This document shows, in pieces, positions 9,102 through 17,703 of a DNA stretch of 37,637 bases. How positions within the stretch are numbered: position 1 is the stretch's first letter; each line of letters opens with the position of its first letter. This DNA comes from Terriglobia bacterium. GTDB lineage: Bacteria > Acidobacteriota > Terriglobia > Bryobacterales > Bryobacteraceae. Under the pieces are notes generated by a model. That model saw only the letters and a list, made by a program, of their open reading frames with translations. It had not been told where the DNA came from and made no database searches. The position numbers and the translations under genes are program-made. The stretch is taken from contig JAIQFL010000078.1 of assembly GCA_020073365.1 (NCBI GenBank), forward strand, positions 1 through 37,637, in the 5' to 3' direction.

Positions 9102-9130
9102 TTGATTACCGCCGCAAATTGGAGTATTCT
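9102..9130 (+). promoter_or_regulatory. Candidate sigma-70 promoter of the main biosynthetic operon
   Basis: TTGATT (9102-9107), exactly 17 nt, then TATTCT (9125-9130). Predicted transcription start is about 9137, giving a 60-nt leader before the first gene. It lies in the 225-nt gap 8973-9197, which otherwise holds the hairpin and palindrome listed separately and no gene. Confidence 0.55.
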
Positions 9131-9197
9131 GATCCGGACTGACTAAACGGGCTCTGACTTATTTCAATTCGGTGTCTCTGTAGGAGGAGAATTTCAC

Positions 9198-10136
9198 ATG
9201 CAGTCTGCCGCGAGTATGAGTCGTTCGACCGGCGCTATTCCGACGCTTCATCAGCTTGATGCCGCCATTCACGCGATCCTCGGAGAAAGCGCTCCCCTCA
9301 TGGAAGTATGGTCCAGAACCGATTGCGTCGATAAAACCCGCGGGATGGAGGAATGGGTGAAGACGCAGGACGGGTACAGGGAAACGCCCGTTGAAAGTTG
9401 CGCCTGGTATCACGGCACCTGGCAGTATTTGCGCCTGCTCGATATGGTGGCCACGCCGAGCTGGTATGGGTTCTACAACAGCGCCCTGAGCGAAATCCTG
9501 CGAAACAAGCCGAGAGCCAACGTTCTGATCTCGGCGGCCGCCGATTACGGCATGCTGGCGACCTTGCATCGCGCGATTGAAGCCGCGCAGGGGGATCCTT
9601 CGATCGTGATCTACGATATTTGTCGCACGCCACTGCGCTCCTGCGAGTGGTACGCGGATCGATACGGTCTAACGGTCAAAACGGTTCGCGGCGACCTTCT
9701 GGAAGACGGAGTCCCGGAGGCGCCATTCGATCTGATTGTTACCGACGAGTTCCTCACAGTCCTGAAGGCCCAGTACAAACCGATGATTACCCAACGCTGG
9801 CGGGAACTACTCCGGCCGGGTGGCTCGGTTGTCACGACAGCCATGATCGGCGGTGCGACCACCCCGGAACTGCGTGACGGCTATGCCCGGCGCGCACGGC
9901 AACTGCTCTCCGGCCGCCTGGATTCGTTTCCGCACCATAACAACGGCAAGGCGCACCTGTTGGTGGAGCACTTCGACCGTTTCGCCGGTTATCACACGCG
10001 GCACATGATTGACGACGAGGACCAGATCCGAACGCTTTTTTCGGACTTCGACGAGTTGTCTTACAGCGCGACAGCAACGCCGGGCGAATGTGTCACTCCT
10101 ACCAACTCATTTCAGATCGTGGCCTCGCTTCGCTAG
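9198..10136 (+). CDS. Putative SAM-dependent methyltransferase, first gene of the operon
   Basis: 312 residues; the start is fixed by a strong AGGAGGAG ribosome site at 9182-9189, 8 nt before ATG 9198. The central part has the Rossmann pattern of class I methyltransferases: ANVLISAAADYGMLATLH (about 107-124) stands where motif I should be, but the Gly-rich GxGxG is replaced by SAAADYG; IVIYDICRTPL (acidic end of strand 2), FDLIVTDEFL (motif IV region) and WRELLRPGGSVVTTAM (motif V/VI) follow. The divergent motif I means either a modified SAM site or a repurposed fold. Residues 60-100 form a family-specific Trp/Tyr-rich cap. The stop is 11 nt before the radical SAM gene, so the two are translationally close. 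Substrate unknown. Confidence 0.75.
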   Translation: MQSAASMSRSTGAIPTLHQLDAAIHAILGESAPLMEVWSRTDCVDKTRGMEEWVKTQDGYRETPVESCAWYHGTWQYLRLLDMVATPSWYGFYNSALSEILRNKPRANVLISAAADYGMLATLHRAIEAAQGDPSIVIYDICRTPLRSCEWYADRYGLTVKTVRGDLLEDGVPEAPFDLIVTDEFLTVLKAQYKPMITQRWRELLRPGGSVVTTAMIGGATTPELRDGYARRARQLLSGRLDSFPHHNNGKAHLLVEHFDRFAGYHTRHMIDDEDQIRTLFSDFDELSYSATATPGECVTPTNSFQIVASLR

Positions 10137-10147
10137 GAGGATCGCAG

Positions 10148-12628
10148 ATGGGAGTTCGATGTACGGACCATTCACAGGAAGACCTCGTGCTCCTTTCTCC
10201 ACTCCACGGTGGTGGGCGCGCGGCGGATAAGGGTGGGATTAAGGACTGCTTGATTATCGGCTACAATGACGGCTCTTTCGACAAAGAAGTCGAGATGCAG
10301 CGGTCAATGGGCGCCGACCACCCTAATTATCGCGATCTGCGCCTCAACTTCATCGAGTATCAGGGCAAGCCGTACCGGGCGATGGACATCCTTGACCATT
10401 TCTATTACGAAGGACGCGAGCAAGACCCGCGGCGCAAAATCCACAACACCGATGTGCTGTGGATGGTAGTCATGTACCTGGGGACCTACCTTCACCGGCG
10501 TGGCTTCAGCTTTGACTACGTCAACCTGTTTCAGCTCCAGAAGGACGAACTCCGGGAGAAACTCCAAAAGAACCAATACCTCACGACCGTCATCACGACC
10601 ACGATTTACAATTACGACACTCCGATTATCGAGGCTGTCGATTTCGTCCGTCAGCACAATCCGAAGACGAAGATCATCGTCGGCGGACCTTACATCGCCA
10701 AGCGTTCCGAGTCGATGGCGGAATCCGACCTCCGCGCCGTCTTCGATTATATCGGCGCCGATCTCTACGTGCGCAGCCGCGAAGGGGAGCAAGCGCTGGT
10801 TAGGATCCTGCGCGCGCTCAAACAGGGCGCGAGCCTCGCCCAAATCCCCAATATCGCCTATCGGGACGGCGGCGACTTCGTGCTCACGCACGACGAAAGA
10901 GAGATCAACGCTCTGCACGAAAACCTGATCGACTACTCGTTGTTTCCTAAGCGGGATATTGGCAGTTACGTAAATCTTCGTATCACCAAGGGCTGCCCTT
11001 TCAAATGCTCCTTTTGCTCGTTCCCGCTGCGAACCGAGAAGTACGACGTCTCCAACGTCAGCTACATACAGCAGGAGATGGATCAGCTCCACGATCTCGG
11101 CACCGTCACCGGGCTGTTCTTTATCGACGACACGGTCAACGTTCCGCTCAACACCTTCAAGGACATGATGCGGATGATGATCCGGCGAAAATACGGTTTT
11201 CGCTGGCACTGCTTCTTCCGGGCCGACTTCTGCGACGAAGAGCTGGTCGATCTGATGAAGATGGCCGGCTGCAAGGGCGTCTTTCTGGGGCTGGAATCAG
11301 CCAACGATCGCGTGCTGGCGAACATGGATAAGACGCCCCGCAAACATCACTATCTGGCGGCCGTGCCGCTGTTCAAAGCCGCCGGCATTCGAGTGTTCGC
11401 CTCCCTATTTTTCGGCTTCCCTGGAGACACCCTGGAAACAGCGCATGAAACCATGGACTTCCTGGAGGAGACCAAACCCGAGTTTTACCGGCCTCTGATC
11501 TGGTACTGCGATCCGGTGACACCCGTGTGGAAACAAAAAGAAAGGTATGGCATCAAGGGATATCACTTTTCGTGGTCCCATGACACTATGAACGTCGGCA
11601 CGGCGTGCGATCTGGTGAAGGAATGCTTCTTCAGGTTCGACGTGCCGGTCTGGGTGCCCGATCCGGGTTTCAATTTCGTGTCGCTGTACCTGCTCGAGAA
11701 CCGCGGCATGTCGTTCGACCAGATCGACACTTTCCTGCGATGCTTTAATGCCGTCGTGCGCGAGCAGGTCGCGGGCCCGGCGCTCACTGAGCCGGCTCCC
11801 GACCTGATCGAAAGTCTTCGCCGCGCTTGCCAGTTTGACCGAATCGAAAAACCGGACGTCGAGCTGGTTGAGGCGTTCTCGGCTGCCAAATATGCGCAGG
11901 CGGAGGAGTTCTGGTGCCGGGAGCTTGCGCACTTGCCGGATTCGATGAATGGGTCCCCGTCTCCGCGGAGCGCGCCCGTCTGGGAAGTAAGTGAGGCGGC
12001 CAAGGTGGATCATTCGCTGCTGGAGTTCCTCAAAACGCAGTGCGAGGCCGATTCATCCAGCGTGCTGCTGGCCCTCTATGCCGCGGCCTTGTGGGCCGAG
12101 GGACGCGACAACCCTGCGATTGCCGCAGCCATCGATGACGCCCAGCCGGTTCCGCTGCGCCTCCAGCCCTCCCCGGACATCGGCTTGCGGCGTCTGGTCG
12201 CGGCGGCTCAGCAAAAGTTGACTGCCGCGCGGAGCCACCGGCGTTTCGTCCTGCCGGTCCTGAGCGCCGGTTTCCGGAGATCGGCGAACCGGCGGGTTCG
12301 TCCGCGCGTCGATCTGGGCTATCTGGAATTGGCGGGCGGCTTGCGAGTTGACGACAGTAAGCGGTTCCCTTCCCCGCCCTACTGTGACCTGGAGTTGATC
12401 TGCGGCGCATACCGGAACGGCGAAGCGACAGAGCTTCGGTTGCTGCACGCGCCGGACCGGCGGAATGAACTCGCGGCGCAACGCCTCGTGGCAGCCCTCC
12501 GTGCCGTGACTGAGGCGGCCGCTTCGCGACCCGACGTGCAGTTGCGAGACATCCCGTTAGCTCCGCGCCCGGAGTTGTCTGCAAAGTCCGCCCTGGCGCG
12601 CGCGGCAACCGTCGAATTCACCTTCTGA
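10148..12628 (+). CDS. Radical SAM enzyme with B12-type N-domain and C-terminal orphan condensation C-lobe
   Basis: 826 residues from ATG 10148 behind AGGAGG at 10135-10140. Residues about 20-260 resemble the cobalamin-binding-type Rossmann domain of class B radical SAM enzymes, without a DxHxxG motif. The cluster motif CPFKCSFC supplies Cys283, Cys287 and Cys290 for a [4Fe-4S] cluster; FIDDTVNV, FFRADF and LGLESANDRVL are further radical SAM strands. The opening CLIIGYNDGSF and the layout recall the PhpK-like methylase family found beside NRPS genes, but no phosphonate genes are here, so P-methylation is not implied. Residues about 575-815 are unrelated to radical SAM: AEEFWCRELAHLP followed by a long helix and LLALYAAALWA resemble the C-terminal lobe of NRPS condensation domains, without the HHxxxDG lobe. 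The lobe may dock the enzyme onto the assembly line; that is inference. The next gene starts 45 nt later. Confidence 0.85.
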   Translation: MGVRCTDHSQEDLVLLSPLHGGGRAADKGGIKDCLIIGYNDGSFDKEVEMQRSMGADHPNYRDLRLNFIEYQGKPYRAMDILDHFYYEGREQDPRRKIHNTDVLWMVVMYLGTYLHRRGFSFDYVNLFQLQKDELREKLQKNQYLTTVITTTIYNYDTPIIEAVDFVRQHNPKTKIIVGGPYIAKRSESMAESDLRAVFDYIGADLYVRSREGEQALVRILRALKQGASLAQIPNIAYRDGGDFVLTHDEREINALHENLIDYSLFPKRDIGSYVNLRITKGCPFKCSFCSFPLRTEKYDVSNVSYIQQEMDQLHDLGTVTGLFFIDDTVNVPLNTFKDMMRMMIRRKYGFRWHCFFRADFCDEELVDLMKMAGCKGVFLGLESANDRVLANMDKTPRKHHYLAAVPLFKAAGIRVFASLFFGFPGDTLETAHETMDFLEETKPEFYRPLIWYCDPVTPVWKQKERYGIKGYHFSWSHDTMNVGTACDLVKECFFRFDVPVWVPDPGFNFVSLYLLENRGMSFDQIDTFLRCFNAVVREQVAGPALTEPAPDLIESLRRACQFDRIEKPDVELVEAFSAAKYAQAEEFWCRELAHLPDSMNGSPSPRSAPVWEVSEAAKVDHSLLEFLKTQCEADSSSVLLALYAAALWAEGRDNPAIAAAIDDAQPVPLRLQPSPDIGLRRLVAAAQQKLTAARSHRRFVLPVLSAGFRRSANRRVRPRVDLGYLELAGGLRVDDSKRFPSPPYCDLELICGAYRNGEATELRLLHAPDRRNELAAQRLVAALRAVTEAAASRPDVQLRDIPLAPRPELSAKSALARAATVEFTF

Positions 12629-12673
12629 GCCGATAGTGCGGCAACGAGAGAAAGCAGAAAAGGAGAAATGATG

Positions 12674-15277
12674 ATGACCGCAGGAGCGAAGGAAGCCCGT
12701 TTGGCCCCGACAGATATTTCGGCGGAAATCGAATACTGGAAGGAGCAGGCCACGCGAGCCGAGCCGGTGGTCCCCCGCTTACGGCGCCGCAGGCCCGAAG
12801 AATTTCGGCCGCGCACCGGCAGCTTTTATTTTGACATCGAAGGTGAGGTGTATCGCAGGCTCAGGACGCTCACCGGCGGCGAGCTTTTTCTCCAGTACGC
12901 CGCCGTGACGGCGGCCGTCACCCTCTGCCTGCACCGCTACTCAGGGTCGTCCCCCATTGCCGTCGGCTGCCCCGCCCTCGCCTCCAGTGACGAGCCGGAT
13001 GCGCAGAATGTGCTGGTCATCGTTAACGACATAGAGGACCAGACGACTTTCCGGGAATTCCTTCTGAACGTCCGGCAGACACTCCTCGAAGCGCACGCAC
13101 GGCAAAACGTTCCCTTGGCGAGCTTGCTCTCGGCACTGGGCATCCAGCCGGCCCCGAATCGATGCCCGCTGTTTGACGTGGCTATTACCTTCACGGACCT
13201 CCACCGTCCAATGCCGGAGGTTCAACACGATATTGCGCTGGTCTTTCGACAGCTCGGCAGCCACCTGTCCGCGCAGGCTTGCTACAGCCCCGAACTCTAC
13301 CAGCCGGAAACCATAGAGCTGTTTTGCCGGCACGTCACGCGCGCGTTGGAATCAGCCCTGGAGAACACGCAGTCCGCTCTGGCGGACCTCGAGATTCTCA
13401 CACGGGAAGAGCGCGCCTTACAGTTGGTGGAGTGGAATAGCACAGCCCACGATTTTCCCGCCGATCGCTCGATTCATGAACTCTTCGAGGCGCAAGCCGA
13501 ACGAAACCCGAATGCCACGGCCCTGGTGTGCGCGGGGCAGCGGTTCACGTATGGGCAGCTCAACCAACAAGCCAACCGCCTGGGCAACTACTTGCAGACC
13601 TTGGGGGTCAAGACTGACACGCTTGTGGGCATCGCGCTGGACCGCTGCCCGGAGCTTATAGTAGCCGTCCTCGGCGTACTAAAAGCAGGTGGCGCATACG
13701 TGCCTTACGACCCGGCCTACCCCAGCCAGCGGCTGCAGGCCATGGCGGAGGACGTCCGCGTGAAGGTGCTGCTGACCAAGGAAGCGATCGGCGACCGTCT
13801 TCGGGTGCGGGGCGCTCACGTGGTTCTTTTGGACCGGGACTGGGAAAAGATCGAGCAAGTACCAGACTCCAACCCGCCGGTCAGCTCCGGACCCGCAAAC
13901 ATGTGCTACGTGATCTTCACATCCGGCTCCACCGGGCGCCCGAAGGCCGCCGCCGTCTGCCATCGGGGTTGGACCAATCTGGTGCACTGGTTTGTCACGG
14001 ACTTTGAGATCGGGCCCAACGACAAGACCCTTGTGATGAGTTCGTTCAGCTTTGACATTACGCAGCGCAGCATCGCCATGCCGCTAATCAGCGGAGGAGA
14101 GCTGCACCTGGAATCGACGAATCAATATCAACCCGAGTCGATCCTCGAGACCATTGAGCAAGAGCGAATCACCATTCTCAACTGTGCCCCCAGCACCTTC
14201 TATCCGCTGATCGAGGATGCCGCGGCCGACGGTCCGAAGAGACTCCGCTCGCTGCGGCGGCTCTTCCTGGGCGGCGAGGCGATTTCGGCCTCGCGAATCC
14301 GGGCTTGGGCCGAGTCGGGGGAATGCCAGGCGACGATCGCCAACGTTTATGGCGCTGCCGAGAGCACCGATGTCTCTTCTTCTTACAGGCTCCACGACTT
14401 CGAGCGCTACGCGGAGACCTCCACACCGATCGGAAAGCCGATCTATAACAGTGAGGTCTATGTGTTGGATGACAAATTACGGCCCCTGCCGATCGGTTCG
14501 GTTGGTGAGATCTGTCTTGGAGGTATTGGCGTCGGAAAGGGGTACCTCAACGACGCCGCTTTGACCGCTGAGAAGTTCGTCAACCACCCCTTTGTTCAGG
14601 AGCCCGGGGCAAAGCTGTACCGCACGGGAGATCTGGGCCGGTTTCTACCGGATGGAACGCTCGAATTTGCCGGCCGCCTGGACCATCAGGCCAAGATCCG
14701 CGGCCAACGCATCGAGTTGGGCGAAATCGAGACAGCCCTGCGCGGACATCCGAGTGTCAAAGAGGCGGTTCTGATCACAACGGAACCCGCCGCCGGCGAT
14801 GTCCGTCTGATCGCCTATTTCGTGCCCGCAGCCGATCTCACCGAGGGGGCCCGTCAAGCACTGGTCGAAACGGTCCGGAACCATCTCGCGAACAAGCTGC
14901 CGCGCTATATGATGCCGAACCTGTTCGTCGCCCTTGCGAAGATGCCGCTGAATCCAAATGGCAAGATCGATCGCGGAGCGTTGCCCCGGCCCGACGCCGG
15001 CACGCTGGCGGGTGTGGCGACGAAGCCGGCGCCGCACAGTGCGACGGAAGAAAAGGTTGCCCGCCTTTACCAATCGCTTCTGGGTGTTGAGGAGGTTGGG
15101 CCTCACGACGACTTCTTCAATCTGGGTGGCCACTCGCTCCTGGCGACACAGGTCATTTCCCAAATTTCCAAGACCTTTCAAATCAGATTTCCGGCACAGG
15201 CGTTCTTTGCCGAGCCTACGGTCGCCAGCATCGCTCGGCGGGTTGACCAGATTGTGTCCGCGCAGGGCGCTTCCTGA
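12674..15277 (+). CDS. NRPS module: half condensation lobe, adenylation, carrier domain
   Basis: Three ATGs in a row (12668, 12671, 12674) follow AGGAG at 12661-12665; the third has the best spacing (8 nt), giving 867 residues. Residues 1-245 match the C-lobe of a condensation domain (EIEYWKEQ at the start, FDVAITFTDL inside) but lack the N-lobe and its HHxxxDG, so this module cannot condense by itself. Adenylation domain about 255-765: YVIFTSGSTGRPKAA (A3), NVYGAAEST (A5), YRTGDLGR (A7), GRLDHQAKIRGQRIELGEIE (A8), NPNGKIDR (A10 Lys). A hand alignment to the GrsA Phe-binding pocket gives the ten-residue code D-I-R-N-F-G-V-D-V-K, which I cannot assign. Carrier domain about 785-860 with LGGHSLL, Ser821. 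It is the only A domain in the window and may be the loading unit. Confidence 0.93.
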   Translation: MTAGAKEARLAPTDISAEIEYWKEQATRAEPVVPRLRRRRPEEFRPRTGSFYFDIEGEVYRRLRTLTGGELFLQYAAVTAAVTLCLHRYSGSSPIAVGCPALASSDEPDAQNVLVIVNDIEDQTTFREFLLNVRQTLLEAHARQNVPLASLLSALGIQPAPNRCPLFDVAITFTDLHRPMPEVQHDIALVFRQLGSHLSAQACYSPELYQPETIELFCRHVTRALESALENTQSALADLEILTREERALQLVEWNSTAHDFPADRSIHELFEAQAERNPNATALVCAGQRFTYGQLNQQANRLGNYLQTLGVKTDTLVGIALDRCPELIVAVLGVLKAGGAYVPYDPAYPSQRLQAMAEDVRVKVLLTKEAIGDRLRVRGAHVVLLDRDWEKIEQVPDSNPPVSSGPANMCYVIFTSGSTGRPKAAAVCHRGWTNLVHWFVTDFEIGPNDKTLVMSSFSFDITQRSIAMPLISGGELHLESTNQYQPESILETIEQERITILNCAPSTFYPLIEDAAADGPKRLRSLRRLFLGGEAISASRIRAWAESGECQATIANVYGAAESTDVSSSYRLHDFERYAETSTPIGKPIYNSEVYVLDDKLRPLPIGSVGEICLGGIGVGKGYLNDAALTAEKFVNHPFVQEPGAKLYRTGDLGRFLPDGTLEFAGRLDHQAKIRGQRIELGEIETALRGHPSVKEAVLITTEPAAGDVRLIAYFVPAADLTEGARQALVETVRNHLANKLPRYMMPNLFVALAKMPLNPNGKIDRGALPRPDAGTLAGVATKPAPHSATEEKVARLYQSLLGVEEVGPHDDFFNLGGHSLLATQVISQISKTFQIRFPAQAFFAEPTVASIARRVDQIVSAQGAS

Positions 15278-15339
15278 TTAAGACCAGATGAGAAGCCGAT
15301 TGCATCCCGGGGCGGGCTCGGCCGCCAGGGAAGAGGCGA

Positions 15340-16560
15340 ATGGAATCCCGACTGTTCCAAGTTGACGCATTTGCGGGCCGTCCATTTACGGGAAGCCCGG
15401 AGCGTATCGGGCCCGATGGATCGCTGCGTAAGTTCTTTATGCTCGATCCTGCGATCACGTACTTGAACCACGCCGCTTATGGTGCGACACCGCGTCCTGT
15501 TTTCGAGAGCTTTCAAAGATGGCAGCTCGACCTTGAGCGGCAGCCGGTAGATTTCTTGTCGCGCTATTCCACGGAGCGGCTGGCCCACGCGCGGGCCGTA
15601 CTTGCCGATTACGTCGATACCGATCGCGACAATCTCGTCTACGTGTCGAACGGCACCACGGGTCTTAACATCATCGCGCGCAGCATCCCCGTTGGACCAA
15701 ACGAGGAAGTGCTGTCTTCAGACCACGAGCATGGTGGCATCGACCGGCTGTTCCGCTTTGCCTCCCAGAAACTCGGGTTCACATACGTGCGCCGGGAAAT
15801 TCCGGTGCCGGTCACCACGCACGCCGACTTCATCGATCGTTTTTGGGGCGGCGTGACAGAGCGAACCAAGGTCATTCTGCTCAGCCACTTTACGTCTCCC
15901 ACGTCACTGCTGTTTCCAGTGGAAGAGATCTGCCGCCGCGCGCGCGCCGCCGGTATTCTGACCATCATCGACGGCTCGCACGTCCCGGGGCAATTTCCGC
16001 TTTCTCTACGGAGGCTCGATCCCGATTTTTATGTGGGAATTCTGCACAAATGGGTCTGCGCACCGAAAGGATGCGCCTTTCTCTACGCCCGCCCCTCGGC
16101 ACAGGGCCTACTCGATCCGCTGATCGTCAGTTGGGGATGGGCCCCCAAGAACCCCGGCCCCTCGAAATTCGTCGATTTTCATGAATGGCAGGGCAGCCGT
16201 GACGTCTCCGAGTTTCTGGCCGCACCGGACGCTATCGCATTTCAGGCCGAATACGATTGGGACACCGTTCGTTCTCAATGCCGTGAGCTAGCCCTCTACG
16301 CGCAACGGGAAGTCACCCGGATTACAGGCATACCGCCCTATCACTCCACGCCCGAGTGGGCCGGCCAAGTGGTGTGCGCGAACCTGCCCCGGCACATAGG
16401 CAACCCCGATGATTTCAAGAACCGGCTGCGGTTCGAGCACAACATCGAAGTGTCCGTGGACGTCTTCCGCGATCAGCCCCGGATCCGGATCTCGATTCAG
16501 GGATACAACACGATCGGCGATGTGCACGCCTTGCTCGCCGCGTTGCAACGCCTCCTCTGA
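15340..16560 (+). CDS. Isopenicillin-N-epimerase-like PLP enzyme with a PhzF-like N-terminal stub
   Basis: 406 residues from ATG 15340, with GGAAGAGG about 4-11 nt upstream. From about residue 34 it is a class V aminotransferase-fold protein of the CefD type: YLNHAAYGATP, the YVSNGTTGLNII phosphate loop, the HFTSPTS segment, IIDGSHVPGQ (PLP-ring Asp) and GILHKWVCAPKG with the Schiff-base Lys237. This family includes epimerases, sulfur lyases and decarboxylases, so the reaction is uncertain; an amino-acid epimerase is plausible beside the racemase gene that begins 3 nt later. The first about 20 residues, RLFQVDAFAGRPFTGSP, do not belong to this family; they resemble the N-terminus of PhzF isomerases. 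A later ATG (15439, MLDPAITYLNH) would give a normal-length enzyme but has no ribosome site. Confidence 0.82.
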   Translation: MESRLFQVDAFAGRPFTGSPERIGPDGSLRKFFMLDPAITYLNHAAYGATPRPVFESFQRWQLDLERQPVDFLSRYSTERLAHARAVLADYVDTDRDNLVYVSNGTTGLNIIARSIPVGPNEEVLSSDHEHGGIDRLFRFASQKLGFTYVRREIPVPVTTHADFIDRFWGGVTERTKVILLSHFTSPTSLLFPVEEICRRARAAGILTIIDGSHVPGQFPLSLRRLDPDFYVGILHKWVCAPKGCAFLYARPSAQGLLDPLIVSWGWAPKNPGPSKFVDFHEWQGSRDVSEFLAAPDAIAFQAEYDWDTVRSQCRELALYAQREVTRITGIPPYHSTPEWAGQVVCANLPRHIGNPDDFKNRLRFEHNIEVSVDVFRDQPRIRISIQGYNTIGDVHALLAALQRLL

Positions 16561-16563
16561 GCG

Positions 16564-17703
16564 ATGCCCGGCGATCGCGCAACTCGCTGCTGGGTGGAGG
16601 TTTCGCTAGGGCGCATAGGCGCGAACTTCGACCACGTGCGCGGTGTCGTGGGCAAGGCAGTCGAGGTCGTCCCGGTAGTAAAGGCGAACGCGTGTGGTCA
16701 TGGCGCAGTCCCGGTGGCACGCGCGCTGTGTGCGCGAGGCGCGCGCTGGCTCGCGGTTTCGAGTGTGGAAGAGGGCGTCGCCCTGCGCGCGGCGAAAATC
16801 GACGCGCGGATTCTCGTGATGGCGGGTTTTCTTCCCGTCGAGCGCACGGCTCTCATCGATTTCGACCTGACACCGGTTCTCCACTCCCTACCGGCGATTC
16901 GTGAATGGGACCATCTGAACCGCGTTCGTGGCCGCACCGCGGCGTACCATCTCAAGATCGACACAGGTCTTTGGCGGCTGGGCACCCTTGCCGTCGCGTC
17001 CGAGATCGCCGCTGCCGTCAGCGCGTGCTCACACGCGCAGCTCGAGGGGCTGATGACCCACTTTGCTTCCGCCGGCGATTACTCCTGCACTCAGACAGAG
17101 GAGCAGACCAGCCGCTTCCTGGGCATCGCCGCCGAGCTCGCGTCGGTTGGCGTTTCGCTCACATACCGTCACCTCTCGGGGACCGTACCGGTTGCCTACG
17201 GCCGCGCTCGCGCGTGGCAAAACATGGTGCGGACCGCCCACGCGATCTACGGCTATATTGCGCCATCTTCCGGACCGGAGGCTCCCGCTCCCGTCCTTCG
17301 TGTCGAGCCCGCCCTATCCTGGAAGGTGCGCATCCTCGAAGTGAAAGACGTTCCGGCCGGCGCCGCCATCGGTTATCGCGGCACCTTCCGCGCGCCTGCC
17401 CCGATGCGCATCGCGATCCTCGCCGCCGGGTATGCCGATGGAATCCCGCACCAGCTCGCGAATCGCGGCCAGGTGATCGCGGCCGGCAGAATCACGCCGA
17501 TGCTGGGCGCGATCGCGATGGATCTTACCGCCGTTGACGTGACCCATGCGCCCGGCCTGCAGCCGGGCGATGCAGTCACGCTGCTAGGCAGCGAGGGCTG
17601 TGTGGCGCTTGACGCGCAGCAGATCGGGCAAGCGGCGGGCACGAGTTCTTATGCTATTCTTTGTGGAATCGGAGCCCGGGTGAGACGTGTTTATGTCGAA
17701 TAA
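16564..17703 (+). CDS. Alanine-racemase-family PLP enzyme
   Basis: 379 residues, the usual length for fold-III alanine racemases. The PLP lysine is in VVKANACGHG (Lys40, standing for the AVVKADAYGHG signature), and the second catalytic base is the Tyr of AIGYRGTF (Tyr271). THFASAGD, HLSGTV and AAGYADGIPH mark the barrel and C-terminal strands; the GRVSMDQ segment of classical enzymes reads GAIAMDL. The first and last gene contacts are tight: it starts 3 nt after the epimerase-like gene and overlaps the next gene by 11 nt. It has no ribosome site of its own, so it is translationally coupled. Its position argues for a dedicated racemase supplying a D-amino acid to the pathway rather than the cell-wall enzyme; several active-site variations allow a substrate other than alanine. 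Confidence 0.88.
   Translation: MPGDRATRCWVEVSLGRIGANFDHVRGVVGKAVEVVPVVKANACGHGAVPVARALCARGARWLAVSSVEEGVALRAAKIDARILVMAGFLPVERTALIDFDLTPVLHSLPAIREWDHLNRVRGRTAAYHLKIDTGLWRLGTLAVASEIAAAVSACSHAQLEGLMTHFASAGDYSCTQTEEQTSRFLGIAAELASVGVSLTYRHLSGTVPVAYGRARAWQNMVRTAHAIYGYIAPSSGPEAPAPVLRVEPALSWKVRILEVKDVPAGAAIGYRGTFRAPAPMRIAILAAGYADGIPHQLANRGQVIAAGRITPMLGAIAMDLTAVDVTHAPGLQPGDAVTLLGSEGCVALDAQQIGQAAGTSSYAILCGIGARVRRVYVE

Noticed and set aside
10148..12628. Assignment as phosphinothricin-type P-methyltransferase
   Set aside because: The N-terminal resemblance is noted, but no phosphonate genes (PEP mutase and others) are present, so the substrate is left open.
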